Below the pieces are notes generated by a model. That model searched no databases and was not told where the DNA came from. It was given only the letters and a program-made list of their open reading frames with translations. From positions 1 to 37,014 of the forward strand of contig CAZYDH010000018.1 of assembly GCA_964645915.1 (NCBI GenBank): a stretch of 37,014 bases of DNA, given 5' to 3'. This stretch comes from JACNKV01 sp964645915 (GTDB lineage: Bacteria; Fidelibacterota; Marinisomatia; Marinisomatales; JACNKV01). Within the stretch, counting starts at the first letter, position 1. Each line of letters opens with the position of its first letter. Shown piece by piece: positions 1-8,060 of this stretch. The position numbers were made by a program, and so were the translations under genes.

Positions 1-207
1 AAAAAAGTAATGCTTGAGAACCTAAAAAAGGGCGATAAAGTAATTACAATAGGTGGAATTCATGGAGTGATTTCCGGAATGAAAGCCAAAGGAAGTGTTG
101 TTGTTCTAAAAACCGGGAAAAATAATGACCTTACCATAAATCGCTCTGCAATCGCAGGATTAGCAGGAAGCACTTCTGAAGAAGATGCAACTATAACAGG
201 AGAATAA
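1..207 (+). CDS. yajC: YajC, preprotein translocase accessory subunit (C-terminal part, cut by window edge)
   Basis: The reading frame is open at the first base, so the gene starts outside the window; the ATG at 10 is an internal methionine. What remains is the conserved cytoplasmic part of YajC: a leucine/lysine-rich start, the stretch KKGDKVITIGGIHGVI, a central VVVLKTGKN strand and a short acidic tail. The N-terminal membrane helix expected for the family lies upstream. YajC associates with the SecDF complex next to SecYEG; secD and secF lie elsewhere in this window (13482-16327), on the other strand. It is the first visible gene of a dense + strand run, and def begins 6 bases after its stop. 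Family assignment is good; the full length cannot be judged. Confidence 0.85.
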   Translation, partial: KKVMLENLKKGDKVITIGGIHGVISGMKAKGSVVVLKTGKNNDLTINRSAIAGLAGSTSEEDATITGE

Positions 208-213
208 TTCTTA

Positions 214-756
214 ATGACTCTAAATGAGATCATTAAACTTGGTGACCCGATATTACGGAAATCTTGCGCTTCTGTTACCGATTTTTCCGTTCTACCTAAA
301 ATTGTCGAAGAAATGTTTGATACCATGTATGAAGCGGATGGCATTGGATTGGCGGCGAATCAAGTTAACTTGGATATGAATCTTTTTATAGTAGATGTCC
401 CTAGCGATGATGGTGAGATCAGCGAGCAAAGAGTGTTTGTGAATAGTAAAGTTCTTTCAAGTGAGGGAGAATCCAAATATTTAGAAGGATGCCTATCCAT
501 CCCCGGGATACAGTTTGAAGTTTCACGACCGGAAAGTATTACTCTCGAATATCAAGATATTGAAGGAAATACTCATCATGAAACATTTGATGGTTTATTA
601 GCTAGAGCCATACAACATGAATTGGATCATTTAAATGGTTTTCTGATTGTAGATAGAGTAAGTAATGTGCAAAAACTACAGTATAAACAAGATCTGAAAG
701 AAATCGAAAATCAATCAAAGCTTCGATATTCAGAGAGAAACTCGAGGGAAAAATAA
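214..756 (+). CDS. def: Peptide deformylase
   Basis: Removes the formyl group from the N-terminal methionine of new proteins. All three family motifs are present: GIGLAANQ (residues 43-50), EGCLS (91-95, metal ligand Cys93) and HELDH (135-139, ligands His135 and His139 with catalytic Glu136). At 180 aa it has the normal length for a bacterial deformylase. The start is supported by an AGGAGA ribosome site that overlaps the end of yajC. The fmt gene follows after 63 bases, so formylation and deformylation of initiator Met are encoded side by side, a common bacterial arrangement. Confidence 0.97.
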   Translation: MTLNEIIKLGDPILRKSCASVTDFSVLPKIVEEMFDTMYEADGIGLAANQVNLDMNLFIVDVPSDDGEISEQRVFVNSKVLSSEGESKYLEGCLSIPGIQFEVSRPESITLEYQDIEGNTHHETFDGLLARAIQHELDHLNGFLIVDRVSNVQKLQYKQDLKEIENQSKLRYSERNSREK

Positions 757-819
757 CACTTTCTTTTACAGTAAAATTCAGGGTTTTGGTAAAATCATTA
801 TCATTATGGAAGACATAAT

Positions 820-1755
820 ATGAGAGTGATATTTATGGGAAACCCTGAGTTTGCGGTTCCCAGTCTTGAACAGCTGTTTCGATCAAATCATAAGATTATT
901 GCAGTAGTTACTAATCCTCCTAAACGAATGGGGAGGGGCAATGTCGAAAAAAGATCAGCTCTTCATGATTCCGCTCAGAGTTTGAATATTCCAGTTATTT
1001 TTGCAGAGTCTCTTAAATCCAAATCGCTATTAGAACAATTACAAACGCTTTCTCCTGATTTATTTTGTGTTGTTGCATATCGCATTCTTCCAAAGGAATT
1101 ATTATCTGTTCCAATAAAAGGTTCAATTAATCTTCATGGTTCTATTTTACCGAATTATAGAGGTGCTGCTCCCATTCAACGTGCGATCATGAATGGTGAC
1201 TCGCAAACTGGATTAACTACTTTTTTACTTGATAACAAAGTAGATACCGGACAAATACTGTTACACCAAAACGTACCGATCTCCCCGGAAGACAATTACG
1301 GTTCCCTTTCAGAAAAAATGAGTAAAATAGGTGCCAATTTGTTGTTGGAGACGGTGGATAAAATGGAAAATGGTCTAATTGTTCCAATCAATCAAGATCA
1401 TGAAAAAGCAACAAAAGCTTCCAAAATAAAATCCAAAGAACGAGAAATTGATTGGTCACTTTCTTCAGAGAAAATTCACAACCATATACGCGGAATTACA
1501 CCGATCCCCGGAGCTTTTACCACATATAAAAAACATCGGTTCAAAATATTTAAAACAGAAATAATTTCTTATAGCACTCCAAAAGCTAATCCGGGAAGTA
1601 TAGTTAAATTGACAAAGACAAGTATGATCATCCAGACCGGAGAAGGAGAATTATCAATTTTGTCACTGCAGCGTGAAGGAAAAAGAAGAATGGAGATAGA
1701 AGATTTCTTGAAAGGATCTTCTTTGGTTGAAGGGGAAATATTTGGACTCCGATGA
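820..1755 (+). CDS. fmt: Methionyl-tRNA formyltransferase
   Basis: Transfers a formyl group from 10-formyl-tetrahydrofolate to Met-tRNAfMet. The N-terminal formyltransferase fold begins MRVIFMGNPEFAVPSLEQL and carries the signature SINLHGSILPNYRGAAPIQ (about residues 102-120), with the catalytic Asn-His-Asp set (Asn and His in NLHGS, Asp in the VDTGQIL stretch). The C-terminal OB-like domain begins near KASKIKSKEREIDWS. At 311 aa it matches the usual length (about 315). Its stop overlaps the rsmB start by 4 bases (ATGA), which suggests translational coupling. Confidence 0.97.
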   Translation: MRVIFMGNPEFAVPSLEQLFRSNHKIIAVVTNPPKRMGRGNVEKRSALHDSAQSLNIPVIFAESLKSKSLLEQLQTLSPDLFCVVAYRILPKELLSVPIKGSINLHGSILPNYRGAAPIQRAIMNGDSQTGLTTFLLDNKVDTGQILLHQNVPISPEDNYGSLSEKMSKIGANLLLETVDKMENGLIVPINQDHEKATKASKIKSKEREIDWSLSSEKIHNHIRGITPIPGAFTTYKKHRFKIFKTEIISYSTPKANPGSIVKLTKTSMIIQTGEGELSILSLQREGKRRMEIEDFLKGSSLVEGEIFGLR

Positions 1756-3020
1756 GTGATGCTCGTGAACATGCCCTGAATATTTTAGAACAATTTCGTA
1801 TAGATAATCAGCAGATAAAAAGTATTCAGGAATTATATTATTATAAAAATAAAATACCCGTAAAACATCGAGCTCGAATTCATGTAATTGTTCATGAAGT
1901 TCTCCGCTGGAAAAGACGTTTAGATTATTGGATTAGTTCAGCTCTAATAAAACCGATTCATTCATTACAACCGAGATTATTGACTCTTTTTGAAATTGCT
2001 TCATGGGAGTTACTCATGGATGAAAAAAGTCAAGATTATGCTGTAATTCATTCAGCTGTAGAATTGGCGAAAAAACGAGTTGGTAAACATACTGCGGGTC
2101 TTGTAAATGCTGTTTTACGGAATTTATCGAAAATAAAAACAGACCAGAAACCAAAAAATGTTTCAACAGCAGAATGGATGTCTCTCCCGGATTGGTTGTT
2201 TGACCGATGGGAAGAAGAATTTCAGGAAAATGTCGTTGATCTTTGCGAATCGATAAATAAACCATCCCGTTTAACAATTCGTAGAAATGTAAATAAAATT
2301 AGCAATGAACAATTCATTGAAGAATTAACGCGTGATGGAATACAATGTATAAAACTGAACGATTCTGATCGATTTTATCATGTTCATAAAGGTGGAAGCT
2401 TACTAAGGAATCATTCATTATTTAAGAATGGATCGATCTCTTTTCAAGACAGAGGAGCAGGGGCAGTTGTGGAGTTACTGAATCCCTTGCCCAATGACAC
2501 TATCGTTGATGTTTGTGCCGCCCCTGGAACAAAAGCACTCTATTGTTCAGAAAAAATGAATGGTGTTGGAAAAATTTATGCATTTGATATCGATGAAGAT
2601 AGAGTACATTTTGGAAAAAAAGATATTAAGCGCCATAGAATGAATAATATTCAATGGGGAATAAAAGATGCAATAAAGGATACATATCCAATGGCAGATA
2701 AAATTCTCATTGATGCTCCATGCACAGGGACTGGAGTGATTGGAAGAAAACCGGATATTAAATGGAGAAGAAATAAAGAAGATATTATCGAAATGCAGAC
2801 TTTACAAACTCAAATTCTTCAAAATGTGAGTCATTATGTAAAAACCGATGGAATCCTTTGTTATTCAACTTGCTCTATCGAACGGGAAGAGAATTGGAAT
2901 GTAGTAGAGGCATTCCTTAAATTAAACGATGGATTTCAGTTGAAAGATTCATTGGAACTTTATCCACATAAAACACATACAGATGGTATGTTTGCAGTAA
3001 TATTGGAGCGATTGGATTGA
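1752..3020 (+). CDS. rsmB: 16S rRNA (cytosine-C5) methyltransferase, RsmB/Sun type
   Basis: Predicted to methylate C967 of 16S rRNA using S-adenosylmethionine. The N-terminal third (to about residue 150) is an all-helical NusB-like RNA-binding domain. The SAM-binding motif VDVCAAPGTKALYCS lies near residues 252-266. The two catalytic cysteines of m5C enzymes are Cys324 in DAPCTGTG and Cys374 in YSTCSIE. At 422 aa it is a full-length member. It overlaps fmt by ATGA and the next gene by TTGA. The fmt-rsmB order is common in bacteria and supports the RsmB call over other Nop2/Sun members. Confidence 0.93.
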   Translation: MSDAREHALNILEQFRIDNQQIKSIQELYYYKNKIPVKHRARIHVIVHEVLRWKRRLDYWISSALIKPIHSLQPRLLTLFEIASWELLMDEKSQDYAVIHSAVELAKKRVGKHTAGLVNAVLRNLSKIKTDQKPKNVSTAEWMSLPDWLFDRWEEEFQENVVDLCESINKPSRLTIRRNVNKISNEQFIEELTRDGIQCIKLNDSDRFYHVHKGGSLLRNHSLFKNGSISFQDRGAGAVVELLNPLPNDTIVDVCAAPGTKALYCSEKMNGVGKIYAFDIDEDRVHFGKKDIKRHRMNNIQWGIKDAIKDTYPMADKILIDAPCTGTGVIGRKPDIKWRRNKEDIIEMQTLQTQILQNVSHYVKTDGILCYSTCSIEREENWNVVEAFLKLNDGFQLKDSLELYPHKTHTDGMFAVILERLD

Positions 3021-3769
3021 AAACACTTATAAACTATGGAATAACAATTGGTTTTATCATCATTCTTGGTGTTTTATTACTAGAAACTGTTATTATGCCA
3101 TTATACATTCGCTCAGATCAAGAATATAGTCTAGCTAACGTACAACAGAGACCGCTCTATCAAGCTCAACAAATACTTAAATCAGAAGGATTCAAATCGA
3201 TTGTAGAAGACACAATCTACTCAAACTACGTCCCTGCTAATACTGTAGTTGATCAATATCCAAAACCTGGAAAAATGGTTAAGTCGGGACGAACAATTCG
3301 GTTGAAAATATCTCAACCTGAAAAATTGGTATCTGTTCCAAATTTAATTGGACATACTACAAGAAGTGCCGAAATACTCTTACAGCAAGTTGGATTGGTT
3401 GTAGATACAGTTTACTCAGAATATAACCCTAACTATCCCAAGGGGACGATAGCATGGCAATCTCCTAAAAACGGTGATTTCTTAAAAAAAGGGTTAGGTG
3501 TTCACATGACAGTTAGTAAGGGAATGCCACCAAACTTTTTCCAGGTTCCAAATATTTTTGGTTTAAGTCTTGATAAAGCTAAAACTCATCTGGAAAAATC
3601 AGGGTTTAAATTAGGACGTATCAGCTATCAACAGAATGAAGATTTAATCCCTTATACTGTTTTAGATCAATCGATCGAACCTGGGACAGTACTGGATAGA
3701 TCCGTGAAAATCGATTTAATTATCAGTGTCTTAGATATGCAGGACATCTTTGATGAGATCATGGAATAA
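3017..3769 (+). CDS. Membrane-anchored protein with three PASTA domains
   Basis: A short cytoplasmic start and one membrane helix (about residues 7-27) precede three PASTA domains in the periplasm (roughly 38-105, 106-175 and 178-245). Each has the VPNLIG / AxxxLxxxGL / GTVxxQ-P pattern. PASTA domains bind muropeptides or help assemble cell-wall proteins. No kinase or transpeptidase domain is attached, unlike the well-known PknB and PBP2x proteins; short stand-alone PASTA proteins are common in Bacteroidetes-type genomes. The start is TTG: no in-frame ATG precedes the membrane helix, a GGAG site sits about 9 bases upstream, and the start overlaps the rsmB stop. The partner and exact role are unknown. 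Confidence 0.85.
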   Translation: MKTLINYGITIGFIIILGVLLLETVIMPLYIRSDQEYSLANVQQRPLYQAQQILKSEGFKSIVEDTIYSNYVPANTVVDQYPKPGKMVKSGRTIRLKISQPEKLVSVPNLIGHTTRSAEILLQQVGLVVDTVYSEYNPNYPKGTIAWQSPKNGDFLKKGLGVHMTVSKGMPPNFFQVPNIFGLSLDKAKTHLEKSGFKLGRISYQQNEDLIPYTVLDQSIEPGTVLDRSVKIDLIISVLDMQDIFDEIME

Positions 3770-3781
3770 AATTTTGGTGAT

Positions 3782-4372
3782 ATGTTAAAATTAGGAGATC
3801 TATATCGTAAGACATTTCATATGGGAAATATGATTTTTCCTTTGAGTTATTGGTTTTTGATTGACAATAAAACTGATATGGTCATTATTATTGGAAGTCT
3901 ACTTTTTGTTTCATTGTTGATTGATGTGTTACGAACCAAAGTCGAATGGATAAATCATGTTTTTAGGAAATGGTTTTTCGTCATGATGAAATCCAAAGAA
4001 AAAAGCGGTAAACTAACAGGAGCAACTTGGGTAATGCTCGGTGTTTTTCTTACGGTTGTGTTGTTTCCAAGAACTATTGCTATTCCTGCAATGCTTTTTT
4101 TATCAGTTGGAGATTCATTTGCGGCTATAATTGGTTTAAAATATGGACGAATTTCAATTGGAAATAAAACTCTGGAAGGAACACTAGCAGGATTATTTAT
4201 GTGTCTGATAGTTGCTTCACTTTATGATCTTATTCCTATTAAGATTACAATCATTGGTGCGATTACAGCAATGTTAATTGAAGTATTACCTATCTCAATA
4301 GATGATAATATTCGAATTCCGGTTTTTTCCGGGGCAATAATGTATTGTTTATTTACTTTCGGAATATTCTAA
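3782..4372 (+). CDS. SEC59/DGK1/VTE5-like CTP-dependent lipid kinase
   Basis: A 196-aa protein with about six hydrophobic segments. It starts with a KxFHMGN element and carries the family signature GDSFAAIIGLKYGR followed by KTLEGTLAG (about residues 113-140). The same core is found in dolichol kinase, yeast Dgk1 and plant phytol kinases, all CTP-dependent kinases of lipid alcohols, and more distantly in CdsA. The substrate here cannot be read from the sequence; a polyprenol or diacylglycerol is plausible. It starts 12 bases after the PASTA gene and is followed by the BatA protein, so it is probably part of the same transcript. Confidence 0.8.
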   Translation: MLKLGDLYRKTFHMGNMIFPLSYWFLIDNKTDMVIIIGSLLFVSLLIDVLRTKVEWINHVFRKWFFVMMKSKEKSGKLTGATWVMLGVFLTVVLFPRTIAIPAMLFLSVGDSFAAIIGLKYGRISIGNKTLEGTLAGLFMCLIVASLYDLIPIKITIIGAITAMLIEVLPISIDDNIRIPVFSGAIMYCLFTFGIF

Positions 4373-4397
4373 TCTTGAACTTTAAATATTCAACCAT

Positions 4398-6464
4398 ATG
4401 ACATTTTTTTCACCAACCATTCTTTGGGGGTTATTAGCTGCAGGTATTCCCATTTTAATTCATCTTTTTTCTACACGTAATACTCGTGTAATGGAATTCA
4501 GCACATTGCGATTTATTCAGGAACTTGAGCATGAGACTATCCGAAAGTTGAAGTTACGTCAATGGTTGTTGATCTTACTTAGAATTCTTGCAATAATATT
4601 TTTAGTAATGATGTTTGCCCGTCCGGTACAACAAGGAATATCCTCTACTATTGATGCAAAGGATAAGGAATCCATTGTTATCGTATTTTTAGATAATTCT
4701 GCAAGTATGGCTGCTGAAATTGGTGGTATTTCATTATTAGAATCTGCAAAGGCATCTATCCCGGAAATAATAGATGTTTTTGAAGGAAATACAAAAGTAG
4801 AAATCTATCAATCGAATCCATTGAAACAGATCTATAAAGGGGATATACAACCAAATTCGATTAGAGAAATAATAAAAACCGTTGTACAATCTTTTACAGC
4901 AGACAAGCTTTTAACAGATGTGGATTCTGTACTATCGAATATTAATAATACAGATCCAAACCAGGAATGTTTTTTAATCAGCGATTTTTCAAAACCAGAA
5001 GATAAAGAAGAGTTTAATAAGCTGAAATTAAAGAATTCATCTTGGAGATTTTATTGTCTAGAACAATTAAAACCAATTGATAATCTTTCTATTCGAGGTG
5101 CACAGGCTGTCAGTCAAATCCGCCTCCAAAATCATTTATTAAAAATGAATACGCGTATTGCGAATGACGGGGAATCAGAGAGGAAGAACCAATCCATTGA
5201 GTTGTTTTTAAATGACGAACGACTCGGTCAAGTAGTTTCAACATTTCAATCGGAGAAAACAAAAGAATTTTTATTTCAAACATATCCAGGAAATGCGGGA
5301 ATTGTCCATGGAAGGATAGAACTTCCCAAAGATGATTATTCTTTGGACAATCAATGGTTCTTCGAATTACCTATTCCAGAACAAATTGCAGTGACTCTTG
5401 TTGGAAATTCAGAAGAGGAATTATTTTTACTGAAAACTGCTTTATCTTCAATTGATAATCAATCCGGTTTTTTATTTATTCAGACTCAAATTATGAGTTC
5501 AATAAACCAATTATATTTGGATAATAGTGATGTTCTGATTCTGCATAACACTGGGGAGTTCTCAAAGAGAGCGATAGAGGATGTTCAAGTTTTTCTTCGA
5601 GAAGGTGGTGGAATTATTTGGTTTGCGGGAGACAGACAGACAAACCTAACTAACAGTACATTTGAAAGTACAATTGGGATTCCGGAAACTTCTATGCTGC
5701 ATTCTTTAGATGGTGAATCATATTATTCTGTGGTGTCAGAGAATGATTTTCATCCGATTCTATCAGATTTAAACTTAAGAAATATTCAGAGAGAGCTTCC
5801 TCAGGTATTTCGCTATGTGGAAACAAAATCGAATGCGTTTGAGAATGTAATCTTACGAATGGAAAGTTCGCATCCGTTATTATCAGAATTAAATTTGTAT
5901 AATGGAGTCGTCTATTATTTCACTTCGTTGGTTGATCTGAATTGGAATGATTTTCCGATGCGTGGTTTGTTAGTACCGATGCTTCATAGGATATTGTTGC
6001 TTTTAGCTACTGATGAATATAATACAAAGTCTGTAATAGCCGGTGAAACTAAAGTTATTAAACTTGATCGTGAAATGATGAACAGCAAATGGTCCCTGGA
6101 AACACCTTCAGGGCAATCGATTTTGCTTATTCCGGACTTTAATCGTGAAATGTTGTTAATTACACAAACAAATGAGTTAGGATCATACAAAGTACATGCT
6201 GACGGAATTCAATATACAGCATTTTCTACTCAACTATCTCCTCGTGAATATTCTTCAAATCGGATGAATAGATCAGATGTGTTGAATTTACTTCCCAATG
6301 AAACCACAAGATGGATTGAGCCGGATATTGACTTAACTCAAGAATTAAATACAATTCGATATGGACGATCTCTTTGGAGATATTTCTTGATCTTAGCTAT
6401 TATTACATTACTGATTGAATCAGCTGTAGGAAGAACAAAACCCGAGCAACATAAAAATATGTGA
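4398..6464 (+). CDS. BatA-domain protein with von Willebrand A-like region
   Basis: A 688-aa membrane protein. The first 78 residues match the BatA N-terminal module: a hydrophobic segment at 7-23, a conserved basic and amphipathic stretch (TRVMEFSTLRFIQE) and a second helix at 56-74. A VWA-like fold follows with a MIDAS-type DNSAS motif (Asp99, Ser101, Ser103). The large middle part looks periplasmic. A glutamine amidotransferase-like stretch (DVLILHNTGEFS, EGGGIIWFAGD) lies near residues 378-415. A last membrane helix is at about 660-680. This architecture is typical of FCB bacteria, often near AAA+ MoxR genes, but no MoxR is present here. The function is unknown; an envelope or stress role is inferred from Bat families. 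Confidence 0.82.
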   Translation: MTFFSPTILWGLLAAGIPILIHLFSTRNTRVMEFSTLRFIQELEHETIRKLKLRQWLLILLRILAIIFLVMMFARPVQQGISSTIDAKDKESIVIVFLDNSASMAAEIGGISLLESAKASIPEIIDVFEGNTKVEIYQSNPLKQIYKGDIQPNSIREIIKTVVQSFTADKLLTDVDSVLSNINNTDPNQECFLISDFSKPEDKEEFNKLKLKNSSWRFYCLEQLKPIDNLSIRGAQAVSQIRLQNHLLKMNTRIANDGESERKNQSIELFLNDERLGQVVSTFQSEKTKEFLFQTYPGNAGIVHGRIELPKDDYSLDNQWFFELPIPEQIAVTLVGNSEEELFLLKTALSSIDNQSGFLFIQTQIMSSINQLYLDNSDVLILHNTGEFSKRAIEDVQVFLREGGGIIWFAGDRQTNLTNSTFESTIGIPETSMLHSLDGESYYSVVSENDFHPILSDLNLRNIQRELPQVFRYVETKSNAFENVILRMESSHPLLSELNLYNGVVYYFTSLVDLNWNDFPMRGLLVPMLHRILLLLATDEYNTKSVIAGETKVIKLDREMMNSKWSLETPSGQSILLIPDFNREMLLITQTNELGSYKVHADGIQYTAFSTQLSPREYSSNRMNRSDVLNLLPNETTRWIEPDIDLTQELNTIRYGRSLWRYFLILAIITLLIESAVGRTKPEQHKNM

Positions 6465-7741
6465 TTTATATGGAACAAGAAAATAGATTAAACTTTGAAA
6501 AAGCGATTCTTGTTGGTGTCATTACCGCCGGTATTGATGAGAAGATCATGCAAGAACATTTAGATGAACTAACACTACTTGCAGATACCGCTGGAGCACA
6601 GGTTGTTGGTCAGGTTACTCAACGATTATCCCGGATTAATCCGGCCTTTTTTGTAGGAAAAGGAAAAGCCGAACAAATTGTAGGACAAGCAAAAGAACTT
6701 CAAGCTGATCTTATTATTTTCGATGAAGATCTAAGTCCTGCCCAAACAAAAAATTATCAAAATTTAACTAAAGATCTTAAAGTCATCGACCGAAGCGCTT
6801 TGATATTAGATATTTTTCGGAAACATGCAAAATCGAAAGAATCAAAAACTCAAGTTGAATTGGCACATTTACAATATATTTTACCAAGATTAACTCGGAT
6901 GTGGACTCACCTTGAACGACAAATGGGAGGGATCGGTACTCGTGCTGGTGCTGGAGAAACACAGATTGAAGTCGATCGAAGATTAATTCGAACAAGAATT
7001 GCCACGTTAAAAAAAGATTTAAGTAAAATTGAAAAAGAACGGCAAATCCAATCAAAGAGAAGAAAAAATGAATTTCGAGTAGCTTTAGTTGGATATACTA
7101 ATGCAGGAAAATCAACCATAATGAATGCAATTTCAGGTGCTGATGTCTATATCCAGAATCAGCTCTTTGCCACATTGGATACAACAACCCGTTCTGTTCA
7201 ATATAATAATGATATGAGGTTTTTATTAAGCGATACAGTTGGTTTTATCAGAAAGCTTCCTCATCATTTGGTTGCAAGTTTCAGAAGTACATTAAGTGAG
7301 GTTGTCCAATCGGATTTAATATTAATTGTATTGGATGCTTCATCTGAACAGATACAAGATCATTATGAAACAATTATATCGGTGTTAAAAGATTTAAATG
7401 CTGATAAACTGCGATCAATCATTGTTCTTAACAAAATGGACAAAGTAGAAGATAACAGACGATTGAATTATTTGAAAAGACTCTATCCTGAGAGTCTCAT
7501 GGTTTCTGCAAAAAATCATTTGAGAATTGATCGAATCCCTGAAACCATTAATAAAATAATGAAAGAAGCTTTTTTAACCTTGAACGTTTTCTTTACATTT
7601 ACCCAGGGGAAAATAATGGCTGAAGCAGAACAGGGTTTAGAGGTCCTCAGTAGAGATTATAGTGAAGAAGGTGTTACCTTAACACTTCGTGGACCTATTG
7701 ATAGAATAGAGAAAATAAAATCTCAGTTTGGATCAAAATAG
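6461..7741 (+). CDS. hflX: HflX-family ribosome-associated GTPase
   Basis: A GTPase that binds the 50S subunit and splits stalled ribosomes. The N-terminal HflX domain (FVGKGKAEQIV, near residues 65-75) leads into the family signature in ERQMGGIGTRAGAGETQ. The G domain has G1 GYTNAGKST (211-219), G3 DTVGFIRKLPHHLVASF and G4 NKMD. At 426 aa it is standard. The GTG at 6461 overlaps the preceding stop (GTGA); an ATG three codons later (6470) is an equally possible start, and neither has a good ribosome site. Last gene of the + strand run. No hairpin with a downstream T-run is seen for it on this strand. Confidence 0.95.
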   Translation: MIYMEQENRLNFEKAILVGVITAGIDEKIMQEHLDELTLLADTAGAQVVGQVTQRLSRINPAFFVGKGKAEQIVGQAKELQADLIIFDEDLSPAQTKNYQNLTKDLKVIDRSALILDIFRKHAKSKESKTQVELAHLQYILPRLTRMWTHLERQMGGIGTRAGAGETQIEVDRRLIRTRIATLKKDLSKIEKERQIQSKRRKNEFRVALVGYTNAGKSTIMNAISGADVYIQNQLFATLDTTTRSVQYNNDMRFLLSDTVGFIRKLPHHLVASFRSTLSEVVQSDLILIVLDASSEQIQDHYETIISVLKDLNADKLRSIIVLNKMDKVEDNRRLNYLKRLYPESLMVSAKNHLRIDRIPETINKIMKEAFLTLNVFFTFTQGKIMAEAEQGLEVLSRDYSEEGVTLTLRGPIDRIEKIKSQFGSK

Positions 7742-7774
7742 AATTGATTTCAGTTAATATTAAATTAGTATTAT

Positions 7775-7806
7775 AAAAAAGAAAGCCCTCTTTTTAGAGG
7801 GCTTTC
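7775..7806 (-). terminator. Intrinsic terminator of the minus-strand structured RNA
   Basis: A perfect 10-bp stem: GAAAGCCCTC at 7781-7790 pairs with GAGGGCTTTC at 7797-7806 across a 6-base loop. On the minus strand the stem is followed directly by six T residues (the A-run at 7775-7780), the classic rho-independent layout. On the plus strand no T-run follows, so it is not a convincing terminator for hflX, although the hairpin could slow that transcript. Confidence 0.85.
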
Positions 7807-7979
7807 AAATTCCGTTGAAGGTGTTTTTCAGGACCGTGGTTTTTCACGGTGGATGCCTCTCACTTACAGCAAGTTTCCTTTACCCCAAATAATTTGAAGA
7901 AGGCCTACTTTTTGTAGATGAAGTACAGCTTCCAAGATTTTATTATTGAAGATCCTGAAAATACATATTCTTCAACGGT
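7775..7979 (-). ncRNA. ssrS: Structured non-coding RNA, candidate 6S RNA
   Basis: The 319-base stretch between hflX and the hydrolase has no credible reading frame but a long self-pairing pattern. The ends pair: 7970-7978 with 7812-7820, 9 bp. A second 9-bp helix lies inside (7953-7961 with 7825-7833). One side then has a 6-bp hairpin (7833-7838 with 7845-7850), opposite an A/T-rich unpaired strand, and a small hairpin near 7905-7917 sits at the tip. A rod with closing stem, central bubble, small hairpin in the 3' bubble strand and apical stem is the 6S RNA plan, which mimics an open promoter and binds RNA polymerase. Length of the paired part is about 168 nt, plus the terminator. The strand is set by the terminator and by a TATTAT box placed to start at about 7979. 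That it is an RNA gene is well supported; the 6S identity is inferred from shape only. Confidence 0.6.
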
Positions 7980-7985
7980 AAATGT

Positions 7986-8014
7986 ATAATATCTTGGTAA
8001 AAGTTAGATAGTAA
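7986..8014 (-). promoter_or_regulatory. Putative promoter of the structured RNA
   Basis: On the minus strand a TATTAT box (7991-7986) matches the bacterial -10 consensus at five of six bases. It is placed so that transcription would begin at about 7979, exactly where the closing stem of the RNA starts. The -35 region 17 bases upstream (TTACTA, 8014-8009) is weak. The coincidence with the RNA end is the main support. Confidence 0.4.
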
Positions 8015-8060
8015 TTACAATACGAGCAAGAGAAACAGCCATTAATTTGTGATAAATATA

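Noticed and set aside
60..344. A 94-codon minus-strand frame over yajC and def
   Set aside because: Antisense to two recognised genes; it has no start signal or family features.
7775..7979. Alternative identities for the structured RNA: tmRNA, SRP RNA or RNase P RNA
   Set aside because: No tRNA-like ends or tag frame (tmRNA), no GGAAGCA-type SRP loop, and too short with no conserved RNase P core motifs.
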